Below, piece by piece: positions 48,550-60,134 of a stretch of 64,000 nucleotides of DNA. The position numbers were made by a program, and so were the translations under genes. Under the pieces are notes generated by a model. That model worked only from the letters and a program-made list of their open reading frames with translations. It did not search any database and was not told the origin of the DNA. The DNA is taken from contig MU859135.1 of the NCBI GenBank assembly GCA_033297205.1, positions 86,066-150,065 on the forward strand, written 5' to 3'. Origin of the DNA: Pseudoneurospora amorphoporcata (lineage: Eukaryota; Ascomycota; Sordariomycetes; Sordariales; Sordariaceae). Numbering within the stretch: position 1 is the stretch's first letter; each line of letters opens with the position of its first letter.

Positions 48550-49258
48550 TGTTTACCGTTCTGCAGGAGTGTACAAGAACAGCAAAGAGGCATGTTTTGA
48601 TGTGCAAGTTGTGAAGTGGCTCGAGTGGTCAACTTTGAACCGTCGTGTAAGTCGTCAAATCCACATTGAGAGGATCAGATGGAGAAGGGAGGAGTGTCAA
48701 CCCAAGGTTGAACCGCCAATGGACATCTCGGTAACAACAACAACAACAGTGAATGCTGTTCAAGGGAGAATTCTACCTGAAAACTTCTCACCCAGCCAAC
48801 CAAGACAAGTCTTAAGGAGGATGCATTGCTCGGGCCCTTCAATTGCGAGATCAAAGAGAAATGTCAAAAGTGGTCAACACCAAAACATGTCGTCCGGATA
48901 TTGCATGCACTAACAATTTCTTTACCGAAGCACCATCCCCACTTCTAGTGCACATACCCCCGCCATTGCTTACCTTATGCACACCCCTGGCTCCGCTGCA
49001 CGCTTCTGCCGCCAATCCCGTTTGTCAAACACCACTCTCGGCGTGGCTCCATCGAAAGCTTTGACGACCGTTCGATACTTTTCTGTAGGCGCAACAGACT
49101 GCAAGGTGCGTTGCGGCCATCTTTTTTTTGGGAAGGCAGGAAGGCCTCACAAACACCGCGAATCATTCTCTCGTTTTGATTTGCGCGCCTTTCTTTTTCC
49201 CCTCTTTGCGACGAGAGGAAAAGAGAGAGAAGAGTCGTCAGTGACGATCTTTGCTGCA
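48550..49258. other. Divergent promoter region
   Basis: This 709-bp stretch separates the F-box-like gene start (minus) from the Mrs2 start (plus). It holds an (ACA)n run near 48733-48749 and no supportable gene. Confidence 0.5.
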
Positions 49259-51029
49259 ATGCCGCCGGCATTGAGACCAGCAGCGCCATCACGGAGCCTC
49301 CTTCGGTATCTTCGCGCCCAGTCCGAAGGCCTCCCGTTTGCGCCAACATGTCGCGCTGCCGTTGAACGACACCCGGCTCTCCAGCGTCGCCATGTCTGTA
49401 TCGCAGGCGGTTCGACCAAACTAATACCAAGACAGCCTTCTCCGACAACGACGACGAGATCGCTGGGTACAATAACCCCGCCCAAGCGCACCGAGTTACG
49501 CGCTGGTCTTGTCGACCTCGAGGCCATTTTCCCCAAGTCGCTTCGCAAACAGCGCACCACAAAGTCCCTTCTCGCACTCCCACCGCCGGCTGGCTCGTTG
49601 CGGTTCTCGTCCAACCAATCCTCCGACTGTGACCCTTGTCCCAAGAGGCCAAGGCTTCAAGAATGGCTATTCGGCAATGGCGAGAAGAAGGGACCACCAA
49701 ATACCCGGCTGAACGATGACGACATAAGAGTCGCACTCGAAGAAGAGTCCGGTTCTATCTTCCAGCGCAGGGCCCTGACGGCAAAGGCTGCAATGGATCC
49801 CAGACTGAGGTGTACAGAAGTGGACGAAAACGGGAACGTTGTTATGGTGGACGGTGAGCTCAAAAAGAGTGAGCTTATCGCAAAGGTACGTGGTCTAACA
49901 CAGGTGGAAGAGATGCTGCCATCACATTGCTAACAAGTCGAAACACAACAGTACGGTCTTCTGCCTCGCGATCTTCGCAAGATCGATTCGTCCAACCTTC
50001 CGCATATCCTCATTCGTCCCTCGGCGATTCTCCTCAACCTGCTACACTTGAGGGTCCTGATCAAGCATGATTGCGTTCTTCTGTTCGACGTCTACGGTTC
50101 CAAGAGCTCATACCCCCAGTCGGCCTTCATGTACGATCTACAAGGCAAGCTGCAGCAGAAGCAGTCGTCCGGAGCCAACAGTCTGCCCTACGAATTCCGC
50201 GCTCTTGAAGCCGTGCTCATGTCGGTCACTTCGGAGCTGGAAGCCGACTTTGAAGCCGTCCGCGATCCTGTCATCCGCATTCTTAGCGAGCTCGAAGATG
50301 ATATCGACCGCGAGAAGTTGAGGGTGTTGCTTGTCCTGTCCAAGAGGGTCAGCACTTTCGAGCAGAAGGCCAAGCTCGTGCGTGATGCCATTGAGGAGCT
50401 GCTTGAAGCCGATGACGATCTTGCGTCCATGTACTTGACTGAGAAGACGCATGATCTCTACAGAGGCGAGGATGACCATACCGAAATCGAGCTCTTGCTG
50501 GAGTCTTACAACAAGATCTGCGACGAAGTTGTCGAGGAAGCGAGTAACCTCGTCTCGAGCATCAGGAACACGGAGGAAATGTAGGATTTACCCCTTACTA
50601 AACTTACGGCAAACACGCAGCTAACCAATTCACAGTGTCCGTGCCATTCTTGACGCTAACCGTAACTCGCTCATGTTGCTCGATCTCAAGTTCAGCGTGG
50701 GCACCCTCGGCCTCGCAATGGGCACCTTCTTGGCGTCTTGGTACGGCATGAACCTGGAGAATTTCATAGAGGAAACCAACTGGGGATTTGCTATGGTCAC
50801 CTCGGTGTCGACGGTTGCCTCGCTCATTGTCTGCTGGTACGGCCTCGTCAAGCTGCGCAAGGTGCAGCGTGTCAAGATGGGCGACTTGCACAACCGCAAC
50901 GCCCCTAACCACTGGTTCCGGGAAGAGAGCACCGACGTCTTGCTCGATCCCAGCAACCGGGAACGGTTGAGGAGGATCAACTCGATGAAGAGTGCGCAAC
51001 ATAAAAAATCCAGCAAGAGGTGGTTTTAA
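49259..51029 (+). CDS. mrs2: Mrs2, mitochondrial inner-membrane Mg2+ channel
   Basis: Three exons: 49259-49885, 49952-50580 and 50636-51029 (donors GTACGT and GTAGGA), 549 aa. The hallmark YGMN motif of CorA/Mrs2 channels is at residues 455-458, inside SWYGMNLENF, between two C-terminal membrane helices (LGLAMGTFLAS and FAMVTSVSTVASLIVCWYG). The acidic connecting loop ENFIEETN, which guides Mg2+, is present. The N-terminus is rich in Arg/Ser/Ala and looks like a mitochondrial presequence. The middle shows DLRKID, RPSAILLNLLHLRVLIKHD and a long helical region, all typical of Mrs2. The start is the first ATG that leaves the presequence intact; the frame is open further upstream but non-conserved looking. 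Confidence 0.93.
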
Positions 51030-53040
51030 TGCCTTGAGATGAATAAAAAAGAAAAAAAAAGAAGAAGAAGAAGAACAGGACAGGTTTGGTTGCGTGATGG
51101 ACAGGCAGAGAGCGTTTTGGCGTTTTTAGGGAGAATGAACGGAATCCCCTTTTGATGTTGTTTCAAAAGAGAAAAATAATGACGGCACAAAAATGCATAT
51201 TAGATGGATGGCGTTCAGACACTACTACTAAAAGGGGGTCCCTCTGTCTTGTCTTGTTTTGTTTTGTTCTGCTTGTTGCAGTGTTGCAAGATGGTTTGTA
51301 GGGTAGTTGACCCGCTGTCTGTCGTCTCTTTTCATTCTTTATGTGTACTAAGTAGTACAGTCTTATCTCAACTCATCATCATTGCTAGGTAGAGGTTTAG
51401 AGAGGGAAGCGTCATAAGACCCAGTCAGTGCCCTGGAGGAGATACCCAGGAGCGCTTCTTCATCATCATCTTCTTCTTCTTGTTAGGATAGGGGCAGGTT
51501 ATCATTAGTTCATGTCACCCGTTCCGCTGACTCGATGATCGTGATGATAGTACTGTAGTCAGTTGATGTTTTCCATCAAACATCTCTTCCCGTTCCTTCG
51601 GCTATCAGTCTCTAGGGTGTTCTTCCCCGGAACCCGCTGTAAATACAAGTATGTATACAAACATCAGACAAAAGGGGAAAACATGGTCCGTTGTCACCAC
51701 GTGCAACCCGAGGTCGATCCGGAGGCATGAATGGCCAGAATGGCCGAATCGACTCCCGTTCATCCGCAAGTGAGGTGGTCCGGTCGCCGGTGCCCCTGGT
51801 CAGGTTCCGTTGAGCCTGAGATACTCCGTATAAATCCGCTAAAGAAATGCTCCAGGGGGCTGCCGAGCGGCAGTTGGGGAACCTGGGCTAGAGCATCCCC
51901 GCAATATCCCGCCAAGACCCCTATGGAAAGTGCCCCGCGCGATTGAGGAAACTCACCTCACACCACCTGCACGACATCACACTACGTACAAAGCTTCACC
52001 GGCAACACCACAAACCGAAAAAAGTGAGGTGACGCAACATTCCTGAATTGGAACTCCTAATAACGACTCTGGGGAACGGAACAAAAGCTTAACGGCAAAC
52101 ACAAATCGCCGTGCCTCTGCCTCACACGTGCTCCATACAACCTTTGTATCACCTCGCCTGATTCCTTCCAACTCGGAGCTGGAGAAGATCAGCAATACGA
52201 TCAATAATCACAAATCTCTGGGATTTGGGAAATCAATTGAGGAAACGGGCATATAAGTCCGTCTGCTGAAGGGTTTACAAAGAGGATTGAGATCCAGTAC
52301 CTCCCATCTTTACCATCAATACCAAGGTCAGTCAGTTCATCAGCATCAGTCTTCCAGTTTCTGCGCCATGGAAGTCTTGTATACCCTTGAGTCGAGTCTC
52401 AGTCAAGTGGCTTTCCTCCTCCTTCCTTCACCCAAGCCGAACACCGAACAACATGGTTCTATCAGGGCCCCCATTAATCATCAGTAATCCTCCCCGGCGC
52501 TCCCGGTCCGGGTAAATCCTGGGGTACGGTAACGGTTACGGTCTTGGTTATCACGACGTGGAGTATTCCCAGACGTTTCGTGATAGGAGTCATGAAAAGG
52601 AAGCAAAGGGGAGCCACGTCAAGATTCCGTTTTGACATTCAAAAGGGTCTTGGTATAAAAGGCGATTGATGAAATCTCGGACTGAATCAGTTTCTCATCC
52701 TCCTTCACTTCACTTCACAGCTCCTCAAAGAATGGCGAAGCCAGCCAGCTAACATGCCACAGTAGACAACCTCTCATCGTCCATCATTATCAGCATCACT
52801 CCGTCCTAAACAGAGACTCTCACACCGTTCTTCTCGAAGACTCGAATTCGTCTTCCACATCCCCCAAGCTCAACCATCATTAGTACCGCGCAAACCGACT
52901 AGAAGAGCGTCAAAGACAACAAAAACAGGATATCAACAACAAGCACCGCCGACACAACCGTCAACACCAGCGGATATAAATACCAAATTCATCTTCCCAC
53001 CACCATCACAGCCAGAACTCCAAACGACAACACCGACAAA
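51030..53040. other. Intergenic, about 2 kb
   Basis: No gene is supported. A TATAAA box occurs at 52654-52659, about 385 bp before the PPCS start, and the sequence ATATAAGTCCG occurs at 52251-52261. AG-rich and (TCTTC)-type patches follow the Mrs2 stop. Confidence 0.5.
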
Positions 53041-54479
53041 ATGATGTCCCAGATCCCCGGCGAGATCCCACCACCCAACCTGGCCGCCCTGGCCGAGGAC
53101 CACTACTTCTCCGCCAACCCGCCGCCCAAAGACCTCGAGAAGCACGTGAAGCTCGCCAAGGACTTCATCGACTTCCACGCCAAGGCAGGGCGCCGGTTAG
53201 TGTTGATAACCAGCGGCGGCACCACCGTGCCGCTCGAGAAGCAAACCGTCCGATTCATCGACAACTTTTCGGCGGGTACGCGCGGCGCCACCTCCGCCGA
53301 ATATTTCCTCGAAGCCGGCTACGCCGTCCTCTTCCTGCACCGGCAATTCTCCCTGCTGCCCTTCTCGCGCCACTACAGCCACGCGACCGATTGCTTCCTC
53401 GATTTCCTGAAGGAAGGGCCCGACGGCCGCTCGGTCGTGGCCCGCGACAAGGACGCCAGCAGGATGCTGCAGGTGCTGCGCAAGTATCATAGTGCTCGCG
53501 ACAACAACATGTTGCTGGCCATCCCCTTTGTCAGCATCTCGGATTACCTGCATGAGCTGAGGAGCATCGCCCAGCTGATGAAGCCGCTTGGTCCTGATGC
53601 GTTGCTTTATCTTGCCGCTGCCGTGAGCGATTTCTTTGTGCCGCCGGATCGTATGAGCGAGCATAAGATCCAGAGCACGGATGCTGCTGACTTTAAGAAG
53701 TCTGCTTCGACTGCGACCTCGACTGCTGCTTCGACTGCTGCTACGCCTAGTGCTAGCACGAGGGCTACGCCTGCCCCTGGCTCTGGAACGGGGACGGGAG
53801 CGGGAGCGGGAGTGGTGGACGAAGAGACCTTTGACAACTTTGATTCCTCCCCCAGCGTGCCTAGGAGTAAGCGGTTGGTGGTCGATCTCGACCCTGTGCC
53901 CAAGTTCTTGAAGAACTTGGTGGAGGGATGGTCGCCGGAGGGAATGATTGTTTCGTTCAAGCTGGAGACGGATCCGAGCATCTTGACGTTAAAGGCCAAG
54001 TACTCGTTGGATCGGTATCAGCATCATTTGGTTATTGGGAATTTACTGTATGTTTTCCTTTTCATTCCCCGTTTGCCTTTTCCCTTCCCCCTTGCTGCCC
54101 CCTTCCCTCTCCCCATTCCCCTTCCCATTCCCCTTCCCCTTTCCGTCCCCATCTAAAGTCCCCTCACCCCTTCAAACCACCCAAGCTAACACTCCCAAAC
54201 AGCTCAACCCGCAAATGGGAAGTCGTCTTCGTAGCACCCAACCGCAAAGACAAGTGGATCCGCGTCCCCATGCACCGTCGCGTCGGTTCCACCTCTTCTT
54301 CCATTCCACCAACACAAATAGAAAAAGACGAACCCCTAGACCCTAAGTCCTTGCCGGAGGGAGAACCGGAAATCGAGATCGAGAGCTTGATCATCCCGGC
54401 CGTCAAGGAGTTGCATAGCGAGTATGTTGATACTTTTGGGCGGGAGAGGAGGGGGAGGAGTGGTACGCCTACTGCTTAG
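53041..54479 (+). CDS. Phosphopantothenate-cysteine ligase (PPCS/CoaB)
   Basis: Two exons: 53041-54047 and 54203-54479 (donor GTATGT, acceptor AAACAG), 427 aa. It joins 4'-phosphopantothenate with cysteine, the second step of CoA synthesis. Diagnostic sequences are LVLITSGGTTVPLEKQTVRF followed by IDNFSAGTRGA (nucleotide-binding fold), the LYLAAAVSDFFVP block, KFLKNLVEGWSPEGMIVSFKLETD and the HHLVIGNLLSTRKWEVVFV strand. Yeast Cab2 and human PPCS share this order. Between the LAAAVSDF block and the later core is a ~50-residue Ser/Thr/Ala/Gly low-complexity insertion (about 53680-53830). Start: MM at 53041/53044, either Met possible. The acetyl-CoA transporter elsewhere in the window uses the end product of this pathway, but the genes are 30 kb apart. 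Confidence 0.92.
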
Positions 54480-55939
54480 AAGGCTAGTGTGTTTGGGCGG
54501 CGGGGATTATGTTTGGTGAACGATGCGTGAAGGATGGGTGAGGGAGGGAGGTGGAGCATGAGTGGTACATGGTCATGCTCAAGGAAAGGGCGTGACACAT
54601 ATGTAGTATCATCATTGGAAAAAGTCGCAATCAACACCAGAAAAAAAAAAGAAAAAGAAAAAAAAAAAAAACTCGGGAATGGTAAGATACGGATAGAGTG
54701 GGGGAGGAGATTTGGCATCGACCATCGAGTGACAGAAAGCATTGGGCTTTAAATCATCAGTCCTTTGCATCATCATCGAGCACTGAGTTTTAGTATAGCG
54801 ATCCAATGAGCGGTAACAACGACTAAACGGCTTGTACTGTTGATGGTTATCGAGTTTTGTATGATAATTTGAAAAAAAAAAATAAAAAAAAAAAATCTGA
54901 TATCGTTCTCCTCGCCTCTGTAGAGATCAGTCAACAAAGCCATCCAAGAGACTTTGTATAGTTGGTGTTATCTCATCCGGGTAAAAGGAGCTAGCGAGGA
55001 AGAAAGAATGAAGACAAGGCGACTTGTGGTTATCTCGACACCTTGAGGAAGGGCATGGAGTCAAGTATATCATCTGGCTGTTTTGTCAGCAACGTTGATG
55101 AGAACCTCTTTGAAGAGCATTGTAGAGAACACAGGAACAAAGGAGACAATGATGTGGTTTTTCATGAGACCGTTCGGTGGCCTCCTTAAATACCCAGACC
55201 TTTTGCTCAGAACACCCATGAGTTGCTTACAGCGTGATGGATACATTTGGATGGTCTGATGTTCGAGTTCAAGGCTACGTCATGGTCGTCCGGGGTGTAG
55301 TAGATCCGGAGGGGACGATAGGGAACTTTTGAGTAAATGAGAACCTTGTTGTCTCTTCCTTTTCGTTGCATCTCGAGAGACAAACTGTCGTTGCTAGCGA
55401 TACGCATGTTGTTACAGATACGATAAAACGAACAACAGCCAATACGCCCGAAAGCAACCGTGCCCTGCTTGTCATGCTTTGTCCGCGTTGTCCTAAATCA
55501 GAATGATCATAAGAGTGACCCAAAACATTTCATCACGGAGAATCTGAACATTGTGTTTGCCTGGAAAATCGCATTTCTGTTTACGTTTTCCCAGGCTTGT
55601 GGCCTTAAGGAGACTTGTCGCCCGTAGCTGGTATGCGCAGACTCAAGTCCACTACCACACCCAAAAACAACACAGCATCCCATCCCAATCACAGACGCCC
55701 TAAAAAGTTGCTCGCTTCTGCCCTTTTCCCCTGGGGTCGCCCTGTTTCCAGGAATCCCCAAAACGTCCGTTCCGGCGTGGTTTTGTTGTTCGTCATCGTC
55801 AAAAAGTTCGTTCATCGTGGTGACGCGGGGAAAGAAAGGGTTGTTTGATGGGATTCTTTTCAAAAGCTCGCTAACTTCGTCGCCGGAGAGAAGAAGGTTG
55901 TCATCGCGACGGAAGCTTCATGCGTTGCGGGAGGGTAAT
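54480..55939. other. Intergenic
   Basis: This is about 1.5 kb between convergent genes. A-rich runs occur at about 54640-54670 and 54870-54893. Two minus-strand frames (55275-55523 and 55507-55863) lie in the 3' flank of eS30 and have no recognisable content. Confidence 0.5.
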
Positions 55940-56536
55940 TTAAGAGCCGGGGTTGGGGTTCATCTGTTTTTGCGATTCGTCAGTCGTTGGTTCGTTGGCA
56001 TATCGGATGTCATCCACTCGAAATCTGAGGTGTATCTCAAGTTAGACTGTGACTAGAACTGACCTTGCGCTTGCCGCCAGTCATGGTGACGTTGACGAAA
56101 CGGCGAGTGTAAGTGAGTCTCTTCTTGGCGCGGCCCTTAGGAGTCTTCTTCTTCTCCTGCTTCTCGACCTTGGGGGTCTGAGACTTGACCTTGCCTGTAT
56201 TGCGAATTCGTCAGATTGGTGTTCTCATCGTTTGCCAAATCGGTATTCGTTTTCGGTGCTTGGAGCAGGAGTGATTCGTTCGGAATCCATGATCTCGTTC
56301 TTCTCGATATCGTCGTCTTCGATGGTGATGATGATGATCGATGGGGTTGTGATGGTGGTAATGGTGATAGGACACAAATATCACTACGGGGAGAGCAACA
56401 TACCGGCACGGGCCAAACTGTTCAACAACCATCGTCAGCATCGCTGTTCATTCATTCATCCATCATCACAATCAACAGGAAAACCGGCATGAAGGCTGGC
56501 AAGTAAAACAACATACCTTCCGTGAACCTTTCCCAT
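55940..56536 (-). CDS. RPS30: Ribosomal protein eS30
   Basis: Four exons: 56536-56517, 56417-56404 (14 nt), 56194-56064 and 55963-55940, giving 62 aa. The spliced product begins MGKVHGSLARAGKVKSQTPK, continues KVEKQEKKKTPKGRAKKRLTYTRRFVNVTMTGGKRK and ends MNPNPGS, which is eS30 throughout. Donors are GTATGT, GTATGT and GTCAGT. It is a small-subunit protein; as in other fungi there is no ubiquitin-like (FUBI) fusion at the N-terminus. More than two thirds of the gene is intron. It is divergent from the CREG-like gene. Confidence 0.95.
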
Positions 56537-57636
56537 TTTCGGTTATTGCGGTGGGCGCGAGAAGACTACTGTGGTTGTCGAAGTGGTAAGGCCTCTTGCC
56601 GTCAAAAGGGAGCAAAAATCGAGACTGGCAGGAATACTGACCTGGGCGGACTGGATTTAGCGATTAATTGTGGGAGCTGCGGGGCTCGTCCTTGGGGCTC
56701 AAACCGTGCGTTCGCCTCCTCCCGGCACAGCGATATTTCGTGGCTCACGTGAGGTGGCGAAGGCCTCTGGCTGTGGCGGGTAATTCTTGGCGGCTTGGCA
56801 TTTGCCGGCTCTTATCGCTTATCAGGTGACCGAACACATGACCGCGCGTCCTCTTGAAGGACTTATGGGTCTCGGTCAATTCTGACCCTGGCGATTCTTG
56901 GCACCGTTCGAACTCTCCATCACTTTCATTTCAGAATTTCCTGCGGAAGCACATGGCATCAGCTGGAATGTTGATAGCGACACCAAGTGGTGTAACCGCG
57001 GATTTCACCGTCGGGTGTACGTGTAGAATGCAAAATGCCACGGCCACACATCCTTTCAGATCAGCATCCGCCGGTACGATAAAAACAAATTCTGACAACA
57101 GGATTTTATCGCCAGCCATGTTTGTCGCGGCAACAGCACGAGCAACACAGCGACCATGACAGGGGCATCAAGTGCTGACGACTCCCACTTACACCGGCCG
57201 CAATGCTCAGACCACTCACGTCACAGAACGCTGAGCAAGCAGCGAATGAAGACGCGGCCCGCTAACGGCCCCACGAGGTCGCCCACCAATCCGGGGTCAA
57301 TCTGCACTGTCGCAGAGCGCCCCGGGCACCGACCGATAGTGAGAGATCCCGGCTGCAGGTGCCACTCACTGGACACCACAGGGGCGACGAAAGAAAGCGT
57401 CGGGTCCGAGCTGCTCCAGTCTTTTTATCTCCTCGACGACCTTCCTTTCCTTTCTGATATTTGAGACTGTGGACTTGCACCTCAAGAGTGGAATCGAACA
57501 CTCCAGTCACTTCCCTCCATTTCAACCTACATACTCACGAGTATCACTGCTTCACAATCACTGATCCATATAAGTCCCGGACTTATATCGTGAAATCCTC
57601 GAACCATCATCGGTGCCCGCCGTTCGGCAGCCCATC
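56537..57636. other. Divergent promoter region
   Basis: 1.1 kb between the eS30 start (minus) and the CREG-like start (plus). No gene is supported. It contains the 21-bp palindrome listed separately. Confidence 0.5.
57568..57588. promoter_or_regulatory. Perfect 21-bp palindrome with TATA-like core
   Basis: ATATAAGTCC-C-GGACTTATAT, perfect over 10-bp arms with a single central base, ends 48 bp before the CREG-like start codon. The half-site ATATAAGTCC also occurs at 52251-52260. It could be the TATA region itself, a regulator site, or a transcript hairpin. Confidence 0.6.
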
Positions 57637-58653
57637 ATGAAGCCCATCGCCCTGAGCGCGTTCCTCACCGTCGCGGCCGCCGTCGCCGTGCCGGGCGGGT
57701 ACGAGAAGCAACCTCAACAGCCTCCGGCCAGGCCCCGGATCCCAACCTCCTACGAGTCGGCCGTCATGGCGCGGCGCATCCTCGCGCTCACTCCCCTCGG
57801 CACCCTCGCCACCATCTTCCCAGCATCCAACTCCTCTTCCATCATGACGGAAGAAGAAAAGAACAACCCGAAGATGCGGGAGAATCGCCCCGCCGAGGTG
57901 GCCGGCATGCCGCACGGTCTGATGGAGTACATCTCGGACTGCGAGTACGCGACCAACGACGTGGGCAACCCGACGCTTTTGGCCATCAGCATCGAGACTT
58001 CGTTCAAGAACATTGCGGCCGGAAGTAACGTCTCTCTAGCAGTCCAATGGACTCCCCCACCTCCGCCTCCGCCGCATGAACACAAAAAGCACAAGGACCA
58101 CAAAGACAAAAAGCACCATAAAGACAAGAAGCACAAGGATCACAAGAAGGGAAAGCGCCCTCCCCCTCCCCCGCGCCCATTCTCCCCCGCCGCCCTCCCC
58201 CGCTTCTCCCTCCTAGGCTACGTCGAGCCCATCGAAGGCGGCGACGACCGCAGCCAGGAAGGATCCATCGGTTCACAAATCGCCTCTTGCTTCACCAAGT
58301 CCCACCCCGATGCTAAGTGGTGGCTACCCGGTAACCGGATCCACGAGTCGCACTTTGTCCGGCTGGTGGTGACGCAGGTGTACTGGATTGGCGGGTTTGG
58401 CGATCGGGCTTATATCGGCTGGATTCCCGTTGATGAGTGGAAGAAGGTTACGAAGGAGGAGTGGGAGGCGATTAGGTTGCCGGGGGAGTGGGAGGGTCAT
58501 CGTGGACCTCCAAAGCATGATAAGCCGGAGCATGGAAAGCCGGATGAGGATAGTGGTGAGGAGAGTGATAAGGAGGATGAGGGCGAGAAGGAAAAGGGGT
58601 GGGTGGTTGTTCAGGATGGGAAGAACGAGGATTATACTGTGAAGGATCTTTAA
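57637..58653 (+). CDS. Secreted CREG-like (FMN-binding split barrel) protein
   Basis: Single exon, 338 aa, with a signal peptide (KPIALSAFLTVAAAVAVPGG). The start is the ATG at 57637. Family-like segments are SYESAVMARRILALTPLGTLATIFP, GMPHGLMEYISDCEYATNDVGNPTLLAISIETSFKNI, SCFTKSHPDAKWWLPGNRIHESHFVRLVVTQVYWIGGFGDRAYIGWIPVDEW; this order matches the pyridoxamine-5'-phosphate-oxidase-like domain of CREG proteins. Such proteins are usually secreted or lysosomal and often do not bind flavin. A striking insertion of about 40 residues (KKHKDHKDKKHHKDKKHKDHKKGK flanked by poly-Pro) interrupts the domain, and the tail is acidic and Lys-rich. I cannot tell enzymatic from regulatory function. Confidence 0.8.
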   Translation: MKPIALSAFLTVAAAVAVPGGYEKQPQQPPARPRIPTSYESAVMARRILALTPLGTLATIFPASNSSSIMTEEEKNNPKMRENRPAEVAGMPHGLMEYISDCEYATNDVGNPTLLAISIETSFKNIAAGSNVSLAVQWTPPPPPPPHEHKKHKDHKDKKHHKDKKHKDHKKGKRPPPPPRPFSPAALPRFSLLGYVEPIEGGDDRSQEGSIGSQIASCFTKSHPDAKWWLPGNRIHESHFVRLVVTQVYWIGGFGDRAYIGWIPVDEWKKVTKEEWEAIRLPGEWEGHRGPPKHDKPEHGKPDEDSGEESDKEDEGEKEKGWVVVQDGKNEDYTVKDL

Positions 58654-59115
58654 GGAGATAACGAGATGGGTTCATGGAAGTGTCGGCGATGACGCAACCG
58701 GACAAATTGTTGAACTGAAAGTACGTTTTATTATTCTCGATATTATTCCTTGCTGGATTGGATGGAAGACGGTCTAGACGGGAGAGTGCGCCTTCTTGGA
58801 TCTCACATTATCTAGGTTATGCTTCCATTCACGCCAAGCATTTTGTTTGTACCACGCAGCCCGTTTATATCCAACAGCTGAGATCATCAATTTCAAGTTA
58901 TGCTCAGTCAAGCCATCCGTTACATTTCTTTTTTGCGATTGCAGCATCCAATGCGAGTCTGACCAGCATGTCGACTGGATTGTTTGGCATCCTGCAGCTT
59001 ACCAGCTTGCTCGCAAACAAACCACGGGCCAAGAAGAGAACACAACGTACGACCTTTTAGTTCACGGAACACTTTATTCCGTCTTTATAATAACAGGAAA
59101 CAGTAAATAATCACT

Positions 59116-59235
59116 ACATACGACCATACCCACTGGAAAACTCGGGATCCCGTCCGCTCTCCCATAGATAAGCCAGTGAGGGGCAGCTTATGCATGGGAG
59201 TTGGAAGGATATGAACCGGGTCTTTTAATCACGTG
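59116..59235 (+). pseudogene. 5S rRNA pseudogene
   Basis: The first ~78 nt begin ACATACGACCATACCCACTGG and continue with GGGATCCCGTCCGCTCTCCC and GATAAGCCAGTGAGG, which match, from memory, the Neurospora 5S beta-type sequence. After GCAGCTTA the expected GTAGTTGGGT-type sequence is lost, and the 3' end no longer complements the 5' ACATAC end needed for helix I. A TATA-like TTTATAATAA lies about 30 nt upstream, where Neurospora 5S genes carry their TATA element, and a TCTTTT run lies near 59219. It is a 5' portion with a diverged 3' third, so it is unlikely to make functional 5S. The 3' boundary is approximate. Confidence 0.75.
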
Positions 59236-60134
59236 GTAGGGTCAAAAAATTGAACAACCTCCTCCCATACCTATATCGTTCGGACGGAGGCATTACGGTG
59301 AGTGGGGAGCCGGCGCTAAAATGATGGATATAATTGGGCGGATTATGAGCAAAGTAGACCGTCCTGACACTGCGGCTAGATCTTTTACACGGGTAACACC
59401 AAGATTGCACTCGGTCAGAAGACCATTCCTAATTGGTTCTTCATACTCCTCGGCCCAGTTATGTGTATGCAGATGAGAGCGTGGCAAGGGAATCTCTCGC
59501 TCTTATCTTGTTGGATCACGGTTTAGTAATCCACTACGACAAACTAATCACAATAACCTCCTTCATATACCTGCCTTAACCTACCTTCTTCATCTGCCTT
59601 CATTAGCCTACCTCTTCCCTTCTATCCTGGCATATTATAACCATAGCGGTTGGCTTGCAACACACTGCCGGCGCAGCCGCCAACACCTTTGTAGACGAAT
59701 CGATTGGCTGAGAGAGCTGCATGCCAGGGCTGCGAAACAAGGTGACGGCGGCGTTGAGAACGACAAGGCAACCACAGCTCTAGCTCAGAATACTGTACCC
59801 GAAGCTCAAAGGCCAACTCGCGTATCACAACTTCAAACTATGATATTTTCTCGGACGATTTCAGATGAATGTCACCTCGATATATTGAATACCGGCAGCG
59901 TTTATTATTGTCGGTAGGGCTGACATGCCGGTTTGCCAAGCCCCTAACATCTGACCCAGACCAGTTCGATTTTAACACCAAGCATTTGAATCTGAAGTTT
60001 GGCAACAAAATTGCCCTCCAGACAGGATAAGATACACTAACTCCACACTGAGTTGCGTTCTGGGACAGCAGCAAACTCCCTTCGACATATCTCGGGTCTT
60101 CCTCTCCTCGATTCCACCGTCCAGCACGTTCTAT

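Noticed and set aside
55507..55863. Minus-strand 118-codon frame downstream of eS30
   Set aside because: No domain is seen, it overlaps the probable eS30 3' flank, and it includes no signals of its own.
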